The position numbers and the translations under genes were made by a program. Of a stretch of DNA of 64,000 bases, positions 52,900-62,064 are shown piece after piece; position 1 is the first letter of the stretch; each line of letters opens with the position of its first letter. The notes under the pieces are model-generated. The model was not told the DNA's origin. It saw only the letters and a program-made list of their open reading frames with translations, and ran no database searches. Source of the DNA: an uncultured Lutibacter sp. (GTDB lineage Bacteria; Bacteroidota; Bacteroidia; Flavobacteriales; Flavobacteriaceae); NCBI RefSeq assembly GCF_947495725.1, contig NZ_CANLZZ010000002.1, positions 310,001-374,000 on the forward strand. Direction: 5' to 3'.

Positions 52900-54717
52900 A
52901 TGAAAAATAAATTTATTGCGCTAATTTCAATATTGTTTTTAAGTATTTCAATTCAAACATACGCCTCTGAAATAATAAAAATAAAACATAAAGAAGGTGA
53001 TATGACTTCGGTGGTTAGAGAGGCTATTGAAGGCTTTAAAGGCAAAGATATTAAGTTGGTTTTTGAGAAAGGAACTTATCAATTTCTTGCAGATTACGCC
53101 ATGGATAAATATTGTTTTATTACAAATCATGGTAATGGATTAAAAAAAATAATTTTTAGATTTGAAGGGTTTAATTCGGTGGCAATTGATGGTAATGGTT
53201 CCGATTTTATTTTTAGCGGACAAGTAGCACCTTTTCAATTTAATAAATGTAAAAAAATTGAGGTAAAAAATGTATCAATAGATTGGGATATTCCTTTTTC
53301 TTTTCAAGGAGAAGTTGTTGCTATAAATGAAGAGGAAGGATGGAGAGATATTAAGCCTTTTACTGAAGGTTTTTCTTGGTCTTTAAACAAAGGACGAATC
53401 ACTTTTCCTAATATCAATCACTTTCACTTTTCAGAAATGGGAAGCACGCTAGCGTTTGATAAAGAAACAAAGGCTGTTGCACACGGAGCTTGGGATATAA
53501 GTAGCCGACCTCGTTGGGTAGAAAAAAGACCAAACGGAATTTTAAGATTTCACGAGCCATTAAAACATTACCCAGCAATTGGAACAATATTACACTCAAA
53601 AGGACCACACGAACAAAATAGATATGCTCCTGCATTTCAGGTAACAAACTCTAGCAATGTCTTTTTTAAAAATGCGGTTGTACACCATGCACTTGGAATG
53701 GGGTTTTTGTTTGAAAGAACTTCAGATATTAATATTCTAAATTGTGGAGTTTACTTGAAAAAAGGAACAAACAGAGTGGTTTCTTCTATTGCTGACGCAA
53801 CTCATTTTGCAAACTGTAAAGGTGAAATTTTAATTGAAGATTGTCGTTTCGAAAATATGTTAGATGATGGTACAAATGTACATGGAACCTACGTAAAAGT
53901 TGATAAAATAATAAATGATTATACCGTTAGGGTTGGATTAGGTCATTTTGAACAAATGGGTTTTGAGTTTGCCGGTGTAAAAGATGAGGTATGGTTTATT
54001 CACAATCCAAGCCCAAAAAGAGCAAGTAAAAATGTAGTTTCAAAAGTGAAATATGTTAATGATAAGTTTACTGATTTAACCTTCAAAAATAAAATACCTT
54101 CTAAATTGGTTGAAGGCGATATTATAGAAAACAAAACTTGGAATCCGGTATTTACAATGCGAGGAAATACAATTAGAAATCATAGAGCCAGAAATATTAT
54201 TATTAAAACACCTAAGAAAATTGTGATTGAGAACAATGAGCTTTCTTCCATGATGTCTTCAATTTTATTTCGTGGAGAAACTTACTTTTGGTATGAATCT
54301 GGTGCGGTACAAGATGTTTTAATTAGGAACAATAATTTCAATTATGTGGCTTATAGTGGAGCAGAACACGCAGTAATGTATGTAACTCCGCGTTTAGCAA
54401 AATCATTTGATGTTACGGAGTTATATGATAAAAATATCCGTTTTGAAAACAATACAATTAGAACTTTTGATAGTAGAATTATTATAGCAGATAGAGTTGA
54501 TGGATTGAAAATAACTGGAAATAAAATCATACAAGATAAAAGTCAAGGAGCTGCGTTATATCCAAATGCACCAATATTCGATTTAATTAATTGTAATAAT
54601 GTAGAAATTTCAAAAAACACCTACGAAGGTTCAACGGAATACTCATTAAAAGTTGATAAGAAATCTTCAAGAAAATTAAAAATTAAAAGAAATAAAGGTT
54701 TTAAAAATTTGAAATAA
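52900..54717 (+). CDS. GH110-type alpha-1,3-galactosidase, beta-helix
   Basis: A 605-residue secreted right-handed beta-helix protein. The signal peptide covers about 1-22 (ending TYAS). The N-terminal region has KLVFEKGTYQFLADYAMDKY, and the central helix has ATHFANCKGEILIEDCRFEN followed by D322-D323-GTNVHGTYVKV, which I recognise as the conserved GH110 block with a paired Asp. Length (about 600) fits GalA/GalB enzymes. GH110 members from marine bacteria are reported to cleave alpha-1,3-galactosidic bonds of lambda-carrageenan oligosaccharides, which suits this locus. It starts 24 bp after the sulfatase, and its stop codon overlaps the next start. Confidence 0.77.
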   Translation: MKNKFIALISILFLSISIQTYASEIIKIKHKEGDMTSVVREAIEGFKGKDIKLVFEKGTYQFLADYAMDKYCFITNHGNGLKKIIFRFEGFNSVAIDGNGSDFIFSGQVAPFQFNKCKKIEVKNVSIDWDIPFSFQGEVVAINEEEGWRDIKPFTEGFSWSLNKGRITFPNINHFHFSEMGSTLAFDKETKAVAHGAWDISSRPRWVEKRPNGILRFHEPLKHYPAIGTILHSKGPHEQNRYAPAFQVTNSSNVFFKNAVVHHALGMGFLFERTSDINILNCGVYLKKGTNRVVSSIADATHFANCKGEILIEDCRFENMLDDGTNVHGTYVKVDKIINDYTVRVGLGHFEQMGFEFAGVKDEVWFIHNPSPKRASKNVVSKVKYVNDKFTDLTFKNKIPSKLVEGDIIENKTWNPVFTMRGNTIRNHRARNIIIKTPKKIVIENNELSSMMSSILFRGETYFWYESGAVQDVLIRNNNFNYVAYSGAEHAVMYVTPRLAKSFDVTELYDKNIRFENNTIRTFDSRIIIADRVDGLKITGNKIIQDKSQGAALYPNAPIFDLINCNNVEISKNTYEGSTEYSLKVDKKSSRKLKIKRNKGFKNLK

Positions 54718-56264
54718 TGAAATTTTTAAAAATTGCAATACTATTTAGTGCACTAGTTATAGTTAACTGTAAAGTAGAGGGTCAAGAATCAATTAATGTT
54801 TCTAATAAGGTACAAGTAGTTTTGTTGGCAGGTCAATCTAATATGGCGGGAGCAGGAAATTATGATGAACTCGATGAGGAATTTCAAAAAAGAATCGAGA
54901 AAATTTCTAGCAGGGTTTCTTTAAGTTTTAATGGTTCAGAAGCTAAACCATTATCTTATTTCAACAATAAGCCTTCAGAAAAGTACAATTTCACCAAGCG
55001 TTTTGGGCCTGAATTATTTTTAGGCTTAACCTTAGCTGAAAAAAATCCAACAAATGAGTATTTGCTAATTAAAAGATCACAAGGTGGAACAGCTTTGTAT
55101 GGTGCTTGGAGTCCTGATTGGACAGCCGAGAAAGCAAAAGCAATTGAGAAAGGTGAGTTTAAGCAAAACTTAAAGCTATATGAAATGCATATAGCAGATA
55201 TTCGTAAAAACTTAAAAGAACTAGAAGCAAAAGGAAAAAGCTTTGAGATAATTGGTTTAGCTTGGATGCAAGGTGAAAATGACGCGATTTTAGAAGTATC
55301 GGCTAAAGGCTATCGAAATAATTTAAAGGCTTTAATTAAAGCATATAGAATTGAGTTTAAATCTCCTGAAATGCCATTTGTTGTAGGTCAAATAAATTCG
55401 AGATATGGAGTTGAAGGTGGTGCTGGAATGGTAAGAAAAGGCATGTTAAATGCCGTGTATCAAGATTATTATTCTGCAATAATAAAAACTTCAACAGATA
55501 CTATTTGGAGCGATTTTCCAAAACATACGGATAATGTACATTATAATACAGACGGACAAAAACGATTAGGGATTGCTTTTGCAACTTCCTTTTTTAATAT
55601 AGAGAAGAAGTTAAATGTAAGGCCATTTCAAGGTTTAAAGTCATTAAAGCCAGGCTCAACAATACGAATTAAGGCATTAGGTAAAACCAATATGATTTAC
55701 AATGTTTATACACCTACTTCATATTCAAAAAATAAATTATCACCTATAATTATTGCATTTAGTCCAGCTGGAAACGGAGCTGGAATTTTAAATCAAATGA
55801 GAGAAAGCGCTGAGAAATTTGGTTGGATATTAGTTGGTTGTGATAAGCTTAAAAACGGAATGAAGGATGTAGCATTAGAACAAAAAATGGAAGATGAAGT
55901 AATGGATGATATTCTAAAAAATATTCCACATAATTCAAACAGAATTTATTTAGCTGGGTTTTCTGGAGGTGCTATGAGAGCTTACAGTTTAACAACCAGA
56001 AGACCTGAAACTTATGCAGGTGTAATTGCCTATGGAGGATGGCTTGGAGGTAAAGATTTTCAGGATAAAGAATATCAATCGGGTATGTATGTTGCAGTTG
56101 TAAACGGAGAAAAAGATAAAGGAGCAAACAAATGGAAAGAAATTGATTCTAAAACCTTGATAAAAAATAATTGTGAAGTAAAACATTTTTCACACGAAGG
56201 TGGACACAAAATTGCACCTCCTAAAATTACTAATGAAGTGTTAAGTTGGTTAAATACCAAATAA
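54717..56264 (+). CDS. SASA-family esterase fused to an alpha/beta hydrolase
   Basis: A 515-residue secreted protein. The signal peptide is at about 1-22. The first domain (about 30-300) is an SGNH/SASA acetylesterase: VVLLAGQSNMAGAG with Ser41, LAWMQGENDA, and the final DxxH in DNVHYNTDGQKRLG. The second domain (about 310-515) is an alpha/beta hydrolase resembling PHB-depolymerase-like esterases: nucleophile Ser416 in AGFSGGAMRAY, probable Asp in NGEKDKGANKW and His in HEGGHKIAPP. Both triads look complete. The role is probably removal of acyl groups from glycans. Its ATG overlaps the GH110 stop codon by one base, and it is followed after 16 bp by another SASA esterase. Confidence 0.8.
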   Translation: MKFLKIAILFSALVIVNCKVEGQESINVSNKVQVVLLAGQSNMAGAGNYDELDEEFQKRIEKISSRVSLSFNGSEAKPLSYFNNKPSEKYNFTKRFGPELFLGLTLAEKNPTNEYLLIKRSQGGTALYGAWSPDWTAEKAKAIEKGEFKQNLKLYEMHIADIRKNLKELEAKGKSFEIIGLAWMQGENDAILEVSAKGYRNNLKALIKAYRIEFKSPEMPFVVGQINSRYGVEGGAGMVRKGMLNAVYQDYYSAIIKTSTDTIWSDFPKHTDNVHYNTDGQKRLGIAFATSFFNIEKKLNVRPFQGLKSLKPGSTIRIKALGKTNMIYNVYTPTSYSKNKLSPIIIAFSPAGNGAGILNQMRESAEKFGWILVGCDKLKNGMKDVALEQKMEDEVMDDILKNIPHNSNRIYLAGFSGGAMRAYSLTTRRPETYAGVIAYGGWLGGKDFQDKEYQSGMYVAVVNGEKDKGANKWKEIDSKTLIKNNCEVKHFSHEGGHKIAPPKITNEVLSWLNTK

Positions 56265-56280
56265 GAATATATTTATCATT

Positions 56281-57663
56281 ATGAGAATTTATCATCTTTT
56301 ATTGGCAATGTTTATTGTTGAATTAGCCATTGCTCAAGTTACTCCAAATGGACTTTTTAAAAGCAATATGGTATTGCAGCGCAATCAGCCAATTGCAGTT
56401 TTTGGTAAGGCAGTTTCAGAAAAATCAGTTGAAGTTATTTTTAAAAGTAAATCTTATTCTGCTGAAGTAATTGATGGGTATTGGAAAGTTTTTTTAGATG
56501 AATCGAGCGCTGGAGGACCTTTTGAATTAACTATAAAGGGAAGAAATGAAATTGTACTTTCTAATATTTTAGTCGGTGAAGTTTGGTTATGTTCTGGACA
56601 ATCTAACATGGAAATGCCTTTAAAAGGCTTTATGGGACAACCAATTAACGGTAGTAATTTAGCAATTTTAAATAGTGAGAATTCTCAAATTAGATTGTTT
56701 GAAGTTCCTCGTAGAATTTCAAAAACACTTCAAAATGATTTAGAAGGTGAGTGGAAAATTTGCAGCCCAATGACGGCTTCTGAATTTAGCGCTACAGCTT
56801 ATTTTTTTGGGAAAATGCTTCAGGAAAAATTAAAAGTCCCAATTGGTTTAATTGCCAGCAGTTGGGGTGGAACTCCTGCAGAAGCTTGGACTTCAAAAAA
56901 AATTACAGATAAGGAATTTCCAAATTTTGATAATTGGTATAAAAATGAGGCACAACCTCAAAAATTTCCAAATGGTTTATACAACGGGATGATAGCTCCG
57001 TTGATTCCTTATACAATTAAAGGAGCAATATGGTATCAAGGTGAATCCAATAAAGTACGAGCTAAACAATATGCTCAATTATTTCCTGCTATGGTTAACA
57101 GTTGGCGAGAAGAATGGAATCAAGGTGATTTTCCATTTTATTTTGTTCAAATTGCGCCATTAAAATGGGGAGGTGAAAGTCAGGCGCATTTGCGTGAATC
57201 TCAACTTAAATCAATGAATAAAATGACTAATACCGGAATGGCAGTTACTTTAGATGTTGGGGAGTTAGAGTGTATTCACCCGGCTGAAAAACAAAAAGTT
57301 GGTGAGAGACTAGCGCTTTGGGCATTGGCTAAAGATTATGGTTTTGAAGCTATTCAATATAGTGGTCCAGTTTATAAATCATTTAAGGTTAATAAAAACA
57401 AAGCCACTATTGAGTTCGATTATGCCCCAAATGGTGTTACAAATTTTGGAAAAGAAATGTCTGGTTTCCAAGTTGCAGGAGCAAATAAAATTTTTCATTT
57501 AGCTGAGACTAAAATAACTAAAGGTAAATTGGAAGTTTGGAGTGAAAATGTGCCAAACCCTATTGCTGTGCGTTATGGTTGGGATGCTTGGGTTAATGGC
57601 TCGTTATTTAATACGGCTGGTTTGCCTGCATCATCTTTTAGATCGGATGATTGGGAAGAATAG
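56281..57663 (+). CDS. Sialate O-acetylesterase family (SASA) esterase
   Basis: A 460-residue secreted esterase. The signal peptide covers about 1-18 (ending AIAQ). An N-terminal beta-domain (FKSNMVLQRNQPIAVFGKA) precedes the SGNH core with VWLCSGQSNMEMPL (Ser108), IASSWGGTPAEAW and AIWYQGESNKVRAKQY; the catalytic His region is LDVGELECIHPAEKQKVGER. This is the classical bacterial sialate O-acetylesterase architecture, but most members in polysaccharide loci act on other acetylated sugars. It differs from the neighbouring SASA domain in architecture, so the two are not recent duplicates. Confidence 0.88.
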   Translation: MRIYHLLLAMFIVELAIAQVTPNGLFKSNMVLQRNQPIAVFGKAVSEKSVEVIFKSKSYSAEVIDGYWKVFLDESSAGGPFELTIKGRNEIVLSNILVGEVWLCSGQSNMEMPLKGFMGQPINGSNLAILNSENSQIRLFEVPRRISKTLQNDLEGEWKICSPMTASEFSATAYFFGKMLQEKLKVPIGLIASSWGGTPAEAWTSKKITDKEFPNFDNWYKNEAQPQKFPNGLYNGMIAPLIPYTIKGAIWYQGESNKVRAKQYAQLFPAMVNSWREEWNQGDFPFYFVQIAPLKWGGESQAHLRESQLKSMNKMTNTGMAVTLDVGELECIHPAEKQKVGERLALWALAKDYGFEAIQYSGPVYKSFKVNKNKATIEFDYAPNGVTNFGKEMSGFQVAGANKIFHLAETKITKGKLEVWSENVPNPIAVRYGWDAWVNGSLFNTAGLPASSFRSDDWEE

Positions 57664-57747
57664 TTGTCAAAGTTGCAATAATTGTATTTTGAAGTAGTAA
57701 GTAAAGCTAAAGTGTTTTATCTTGCGGTATCAAAATTTAAAAAGTAT

Positions 57748-58737
57748 ATGTCATTATTAAAAAAGATAATAAAAGCTGCTGTTGTATTAATTATAACAGT
57801 AGCTTTTTTAGGTTGTAATAATTCGAAAAGCACAACTTCGGTAAAAGATAAAATTAAAGTTTTAATAGTTGATGGACAAAATAACCATGATGTTTGGCCA
57901 AAATCAACTATTATGATGAAACAATATTTAGAAGAAACAGGAATATTTTCTGTAGATGTTGCACGTTCAAATTTTTTATGGAAATCAAAAAGAGAAGCTG
58001 CATTTTTACCTTTGGCAGGAGTTGGAGAAAAGGAAGTTGTAAGTAAGGCAAAAACAGATCCAAATTTTAAACCAGATTTTGAAAAATATGCTGTTGTAGT
58101 TTCAAATTTTGGATGGCGAGCAGCAGATTGGCCAAAAGAAACACAAATAGCATTTGAAAAATATGTTGAAAATGGAGGAGGTTTTGTTTCTGTGCACGCT
58201 GCTGATAATTGTTTCCCTTCTTGGAAAGAATATAATAAAATGACAGGTCTTGGAGGTTGGGACAGAAGTGAAAAACATGGGCCATATGTTTATTATACGG
58301 AAGAAGGTAAAAGAGTTAGAGATAATTCACCAGGGAAATGTGGATCACATGGAAAAAAAGTTGAATTTCCATTAACTTTAAGAGAGCCACACCCAATAAC
58401 TAAAGGAATGCCAAAGGTTTGGTTAACATCAAAAGATGAATGCTATGCAAAATTGCGAGGTCCTGCAGAAAATATGACAATTTTAGCTACAGGTAAAGAT
58501 CCATCAGTAAAATCAGATAGACACGAACCAATATTAATGGTGTTGAATTATGGTAAGGGAAGAATTTTTCACACCACTCTTGGACATGATGATTATTCCT
58601 TCGAAGGAGTCGGTTTTATTACATCATTTAATAGAGGTGTTGAATGGGTGGCAACAGGTAAAGTAACTCAGCCCATTCCTAGTGATTTTCCAACTAGCGA
58701 AAAATCAATTAGTAGAAAATTCGAACTTAAAAAATAA
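57748..58737 (+). CDS. ThuA-domain lipoprotein
   Basis: A 329-residue protein from the ATG at 57748, chosen over an upstream non-ATG start because it gives a clean lipoprotein signal: hydrophobic stretch followed by the lipobox AFLGC. The ThuA (trehalose utilisation, class I glutamine amidotransferase-like) domain covers about residues 40-310, with IKVLIVDGQNNHDVWPKS, VVVSNFGWRAADWP, GGGFVSVHAADNCFPSW and GKGRIFHTTLGHDDYSFEG. The biochemical role of the family is not settled. It precedes a DUF1080 gene by 9 bp; ThuA and DUF1080 genes are often neighbours in Bacteroidota. Confidence 0.85.
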   Translation: MSLLKKIIKAAVVLIITVAFLGCNNSKSTTSVKDKIKVLIVDGQNNHDVWPKSTIMMKQYLEETGIFSVDVARSNFLWKSKREAAFLPLAGVGEKEVVSKAKTDPNFKPDFEKYAVVVSNFGWRAADWPKETQIAFEKYVENGGGFVSVHAADNCFPSWKEYNKMTGLGGWDRSEKHGPYVYYTEEGKRVRDNSPGKCGSHGKKVEFPLTLREPHPITKGMPKVWLTSKDECYAKLRGPAENMTILATGKDPSVKSDRHEPILMVLNYGKGRIFHTTLGHDDYSFEGVGFITSFNRGVEWVATGKVTQPIPSDFPTSEKSISRKFELKK

Positions 58738-58746
58738 GTAGAAATT

Positions 58747-59619
58747 ATGAAGAATTTTACCCAACAATTGCTTGTAATTATACTATGTGTTACGGCTAGC
58801 TTATCTGTTTATTCTCAAAACAAATCCAAGGTGCCAACAAAAAGAAAACCATCTAAAGATTGGGTAGCTCTTTTGGATAAAGATTTATCCAATTGGGAAA
58901 TATGGACAGGTGTTCCCGATAAGTCAGTTAAAAACCTTCCGTCAGATTATGTTATTCCAAAAGATGGAAAGCCCATAGATGCTATTGGTTTAAGTAACGA
59001 AATGAAAGTTTTTACAGTTACAATTGACGAAAATGAGAAGCCTATTTTAAATATTTCGGGAGAAGTTTATGCAGGTTTAACTTCAAAAAATGAATTTGAA
59101 AACTATCATTTAACCATGTTGTTTAAATGGGGAGAAAAAAAATGGGCGCCTCGGTTAGAAGCAAAAAGAGATTGTGGTTTATTGTACCATTGTTATGGAG
59201 ACCACGGAGCTTTTTGGAATGTTTGGAAACGATGTTTAGAATTACAAATTCAAGAAACAGATATGGGAGATTTGTATTGTTTGGCTGGAACGAAATCAAA
59301 AGTTTCAGCAGATGAAACAAACCATTGGGATCCTAACGGAACAAAAATATCAAAAACAGCAAAAAGATCTGTAGATGCAGAAAGTCCATATGGAGAATGG
59401 ACTAGAATAGATTTATTTGTAATTGAGGATAAGGCCATTCACATGGTAAACGGACAAGTTGTTTTGGCTTTAAAAGATGCTATTACACATGAAGGAAAAA
59501 AATTAAATAAAGGTCAAATTCAAATTCAATCTGAAGGCGCAGAGTGTTATGCTAGAGATATTTATATTAGACCAATTAAAAAGTTTCCAAATAAAATTAG
59601 AAAAATAGCTGGTTTTTAA
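58747..59619 (+). CDS. DUF1080 (3-keto-disaccharide hydrolase-like) protein
   Basis: A 290-residue secreted protein. The signal peptide covers about 1-24 (ending VYSQ). The concanavalin-like beta-sandwich domain of DUF1080 spans about 35-285: DWVALLDKDLSNWEIWTG, NYHLTMLFKWGEKKWAPR, DCGLLYHCYGDHGAFWNV, CLELQIQETDMGDLYCLAGT and GQIQIQSEGAECYARDIYIR. Some members hydrolyse 3-keto-glycosides made by Gfo/Idh-type oxidases; no such oxidase is seen in the window. Last gene of the run starting with the sulfatase at 51412. Confidence 0.85.
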   Translation: MKNFTQQLLVIILCVTASLSVYSQNKSKVPTKRKPSKDWVALLDKDLSNWEIWTGVPDKSVKNLPSDYVIPKDGKPIDAIGLSNEMKVFTVTIDENEKPILNISGEVYAGLTSKNEFENYHLTMLFKWGEKKWAPRLEAKRDCGLLYHCYGDHGAFWNVWKRCLELQIQETDMGDLYCLAGTKSKVSADETNHWDPNGTKISKTAKRSVDAESPYGEWTRIDLFVIEDKAIHMVNGQVVLALKDAITHEGKKLNKGQIQIQSEGAECYARDIYIRPIKKFPNKIRKIAGF

Positions 59620-59641
59620 ATAGAATTATAAAATGAATAAT

Positions 59642-59678
59642 AAAAGGAGTATACAGTTTGTATACTTCTTTTTTTTTT
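59642..59678 (+). terminator. Terminator after the DUF1080 gene
   Basis: AGTATACA and TGTATACT flank GTT, with AAAAGG on the left and a long T-run on the right. It starts about 23 bp after the stop codon and ends the seven-gene run. Confidence 0.8.
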
Positions 59679-59776
59679 GAAATTAACTACAAGATACATT
59701 TTATGAACCTCTAAAAACAAAACTTTTTAAATTTTAAAGTTAATTTGAGATTAAGAAACATATCTTCAAATTAATT

Positions 59777-62062
59777 ATGATATTATTTAATACTTTAAAA
59801 AAAGGATTTGTACTAACCTTTTTATTAACCTCCATTGTTGTACATGCTCAATCACTAGATAAGCAAGCAAAAGATAAGATTACAGAACTTGAGAACCTAG
59901 TTAAAAAAGCAGAGAAAAAAGGGATTGATGTTTTAAAAGAAAAAACAACTTTAAGAACTGCTGAAATATTTTTAGAATTTGCAGAATGGGATGAAAAGAA
60001 CGTTGATATTAATGAAGACTATTTTAAAAAAGTAAAAAGATACCAAGAGAATGCCAATGATATGGCTTCAAATTTAGCTGATTTTGAACGAAAGGATTTA
60101 ATTCTTATGCTTAATGAAGCTATAGATTATCTTCAATTATTGCTAAATAAAAAAGTGTTTAGAAAATCTGCTCCTCATGTAGATTGGACAAAAGTAGAAG
60201 TTGAAGGAGATCAACTTACCTATAAAAATAGACCAGTTTTTTTGGCAGATTATACTTGGAAGCCAAAAGTTGAAAAATTAACTGAGTATCATGGAAATCA
60301 GGATGGTTTCTTTCTAACCCCTTCTTTTGTAGTAAAAGAAAATGGCACTATCAATTCTAAAAGAATGAATGAGTTAAGTTCTAAATCAACTGGTTCATTA
60401 GGTTTTATTTTTATGAATCATAAAGGTGTTCCAAATTGGTCTAAAGAAAAATATGGTCCCAACTTTAGTATGCGAGAAGATACATATACGGCATACGATA
60501 TTGATAATCCTGGAGCGAGAGCTATTCAACAAAAATTATTGAGCGCAGTTGTTCCCCATATGGCCGGAAAAAAATATTCTCAGTTAGGATATATGTTGTG
60601 TAACGAGCCTCATTTTTATACCCAAAAAACTGGAGAAAAATTGGCTTGGGCATCTGGGCCAGTTTCCAAATATACAATTGAGAAATTTAGAGTTTGGCTA
60701 AAAAACAAACACAATTCTATTGAAGAATTAAACACACTATGGGAAACGAATTTCACAAGTTTTGAAGATGTAACAATTGAAATCCCAATTGATACAAGTT
60801 TACGTGGAACTCCAAAATGGTACGATTGGTCTGTATTCAATATGTATAGAGTTACGGAGTGGTATAAATTTTTAAAATCTGAGATTGTAAAACACGATGC
60901 TGAAGCTAAAGTTCATTTAAAAATTATGCCTAATCTTTGGACCGAGAATCAACGTGTTCACGGTATAGATTTAGAAACACTTACTGAAATGAGTGGTATT
61001 ATTGGTAATGATTCTGGAGCAGAACACACTAGAATGTGGGGGCCAGAGTATGAATGGGAAAAACACTATGGTTTTGAGTGGAGAGAATTATGTATGGGAT
61101 ACGATTTTATGAAATCTGTAAGTCCAAATAAAATAAATTTTAATTCAGAATTACATTACTTATCTACAGGAAGATCGAGAAATTTAGATTTGGAACCAGC
61201 ATATGCTAGAGCAACATTTTGGTTGGCGCACACCTATGGTATGACCGCGAGTCAAATTTGGTACTGGCCAAGAAAAGATGATGGCTCTGTTCCTAATAAA
61301 GCAGGGAAAGGTTATGCAGGTTCAAACAATCAGCAACCAAGAATTACCAATGAAGTTGCAACTACTATTATAGATTTAAATACCTATTCTGAGGAAATAA
61401 TGGCAATGCAACGCCAAAGAAAACCATTGCGCTTGTTTTATTCAAAAACTTCCGCAATAAATAAAGAAAAACATATGGATGATATCTATCATTTGTATGA
61501 AACCTTAAATTTTGAAGGTACACCGTTAGGATTTGTTTCAAAAGATATTATTAACAAACAAGATAATAATAAATGGGATGTAGTGTTAATTTACAAAACA
61601 CCATTTGTTACTCGTTTAGAATTAAAAGCAATTCAAAATTATTTAAATAATGGTGGAATTGTTCTTGTTGATGAAATCAGTTTAAAGAAAAATGAATATG
61701 GAAAACCATTGACAGAATTGAGGGAGAGTAAAGGTCAATTGATAAAATTAAATAGTGTTTCTCAAATAAAAAGTAATGCCCTTTCAATTTTAAAAGATAA
61801 AAATTTATTGCCCGAAATTACTATATCTGAAACTAATGAGTTAGGAGTAAAAGTGTGCACTTGGAAAGTAGTTAAAAATAGTAAAGGAAACTATGTGCTT
61901 TCTGCAGTTAATTTAGGGAAAAAGGAAACAACACTAAAAATTGAATTAAATAATACAAGTGATATAATTTGTAAAGATTTAATTAATGGAATAAAAGTTA
62001 GTAATAATCCAACATTAAAACCAAATGAAGTGTTTTTTGTTGAAATATCGAAGTTTAAATAA
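59777..62062 (+). CDS. GH42-like beta-galactosidase (clan GH-A), possibly GH167
   Basis: A 761-residue secreted protein. The signal peptide covers about 1-24 (ending VHAQ), followed by a helical stretch (25-125). The TIM-barrel contains GYMLCNEPHFYTQ with probable acid/base Glu277 and KINFNSELHYLSTGRS with probable nucleophile Glu458, and MTASQIWYWPRKDDGS near the active site. GTPKWYDWSVFNMYRVTEWY is typical of GH42-type barrels. A trimerisation-like domain (about 545-680) and a small beta-domain follow. The N-terminal helical part is unusual for GH42. GH167, a related family reported from carrageenan loci, is an alternative. It starts a new run of genes after the terminator. Confidence 0.72.
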   Translation: MILFNTLKKGFVLTFLLTSIVVHAQSLDKQAKDKITELENLVKKAEKKGIDVLKEKTTLRTAEIFLEFAEWDEKNVDINEDYFKKVKRYQENANDMASNLADFERKDLILMLNEAIDYLQLLLNKKVFRKSAPHVDWTKVEVEGDQLTYKNRPVFLADYTWKPKVEKLTEYHGNQDGFFLTPSFVVKENGTINSKRMNELSSKSTGSLGFIFMNHKGVPNWSKEKYGPNFSMREDTYTAYDIDNPGARAIQQKLLSAVVPHMAGKKYSQLGYMLCNEPHFYTQKTGEKLAWASGPVSKYTIEKFRVWLKNKHNSIEELNTLWETNFTSFEDVTIEIPIDTSLRGTPKWYDWSVFNMYRVTEWYKFLKSEIVKHDAEAKVHLKIMPNLWTENQRVHGIDLETLTEMSGIIGNDSGAEHTRMWGPEYEWEKHYGFEWRELCMGYDFMKSVSPNKINFNSELHYLSTGRSRNLDLEPAYARATFWLAHTYGMTASQIWYWPRKDDGSVPNKAGKGYAGSNNQQPRITNEVATTIIDLNTYSEEIMAMQRQRKPLRLFYSKTSAINKEKHMDDIYHLYETLNFEGTPLGFVSKDIINKQDNNKWDVVLIYKTPFVTRLELKAIQNYLNNGGIVLVDEISLKKNEYGKPLTELRESKGQLIKLNSVSQIKSNALSILKDKNLLPEITISETNELGVKVCTWKVVKNSKGNYVLSAVNLGKKETTLKIELNNTSDIICKDLINGIKVSNNPTLKPNEVFFVEISKFK

Positions 62063-62064
62063 TT

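Noticed and set aside
57682-57747. Upstream non-ATG start for the ThuA gene
   Set aside because: It would put 22 residues in front of a clear lipoprotein signal that begins at the ATG at 57748.
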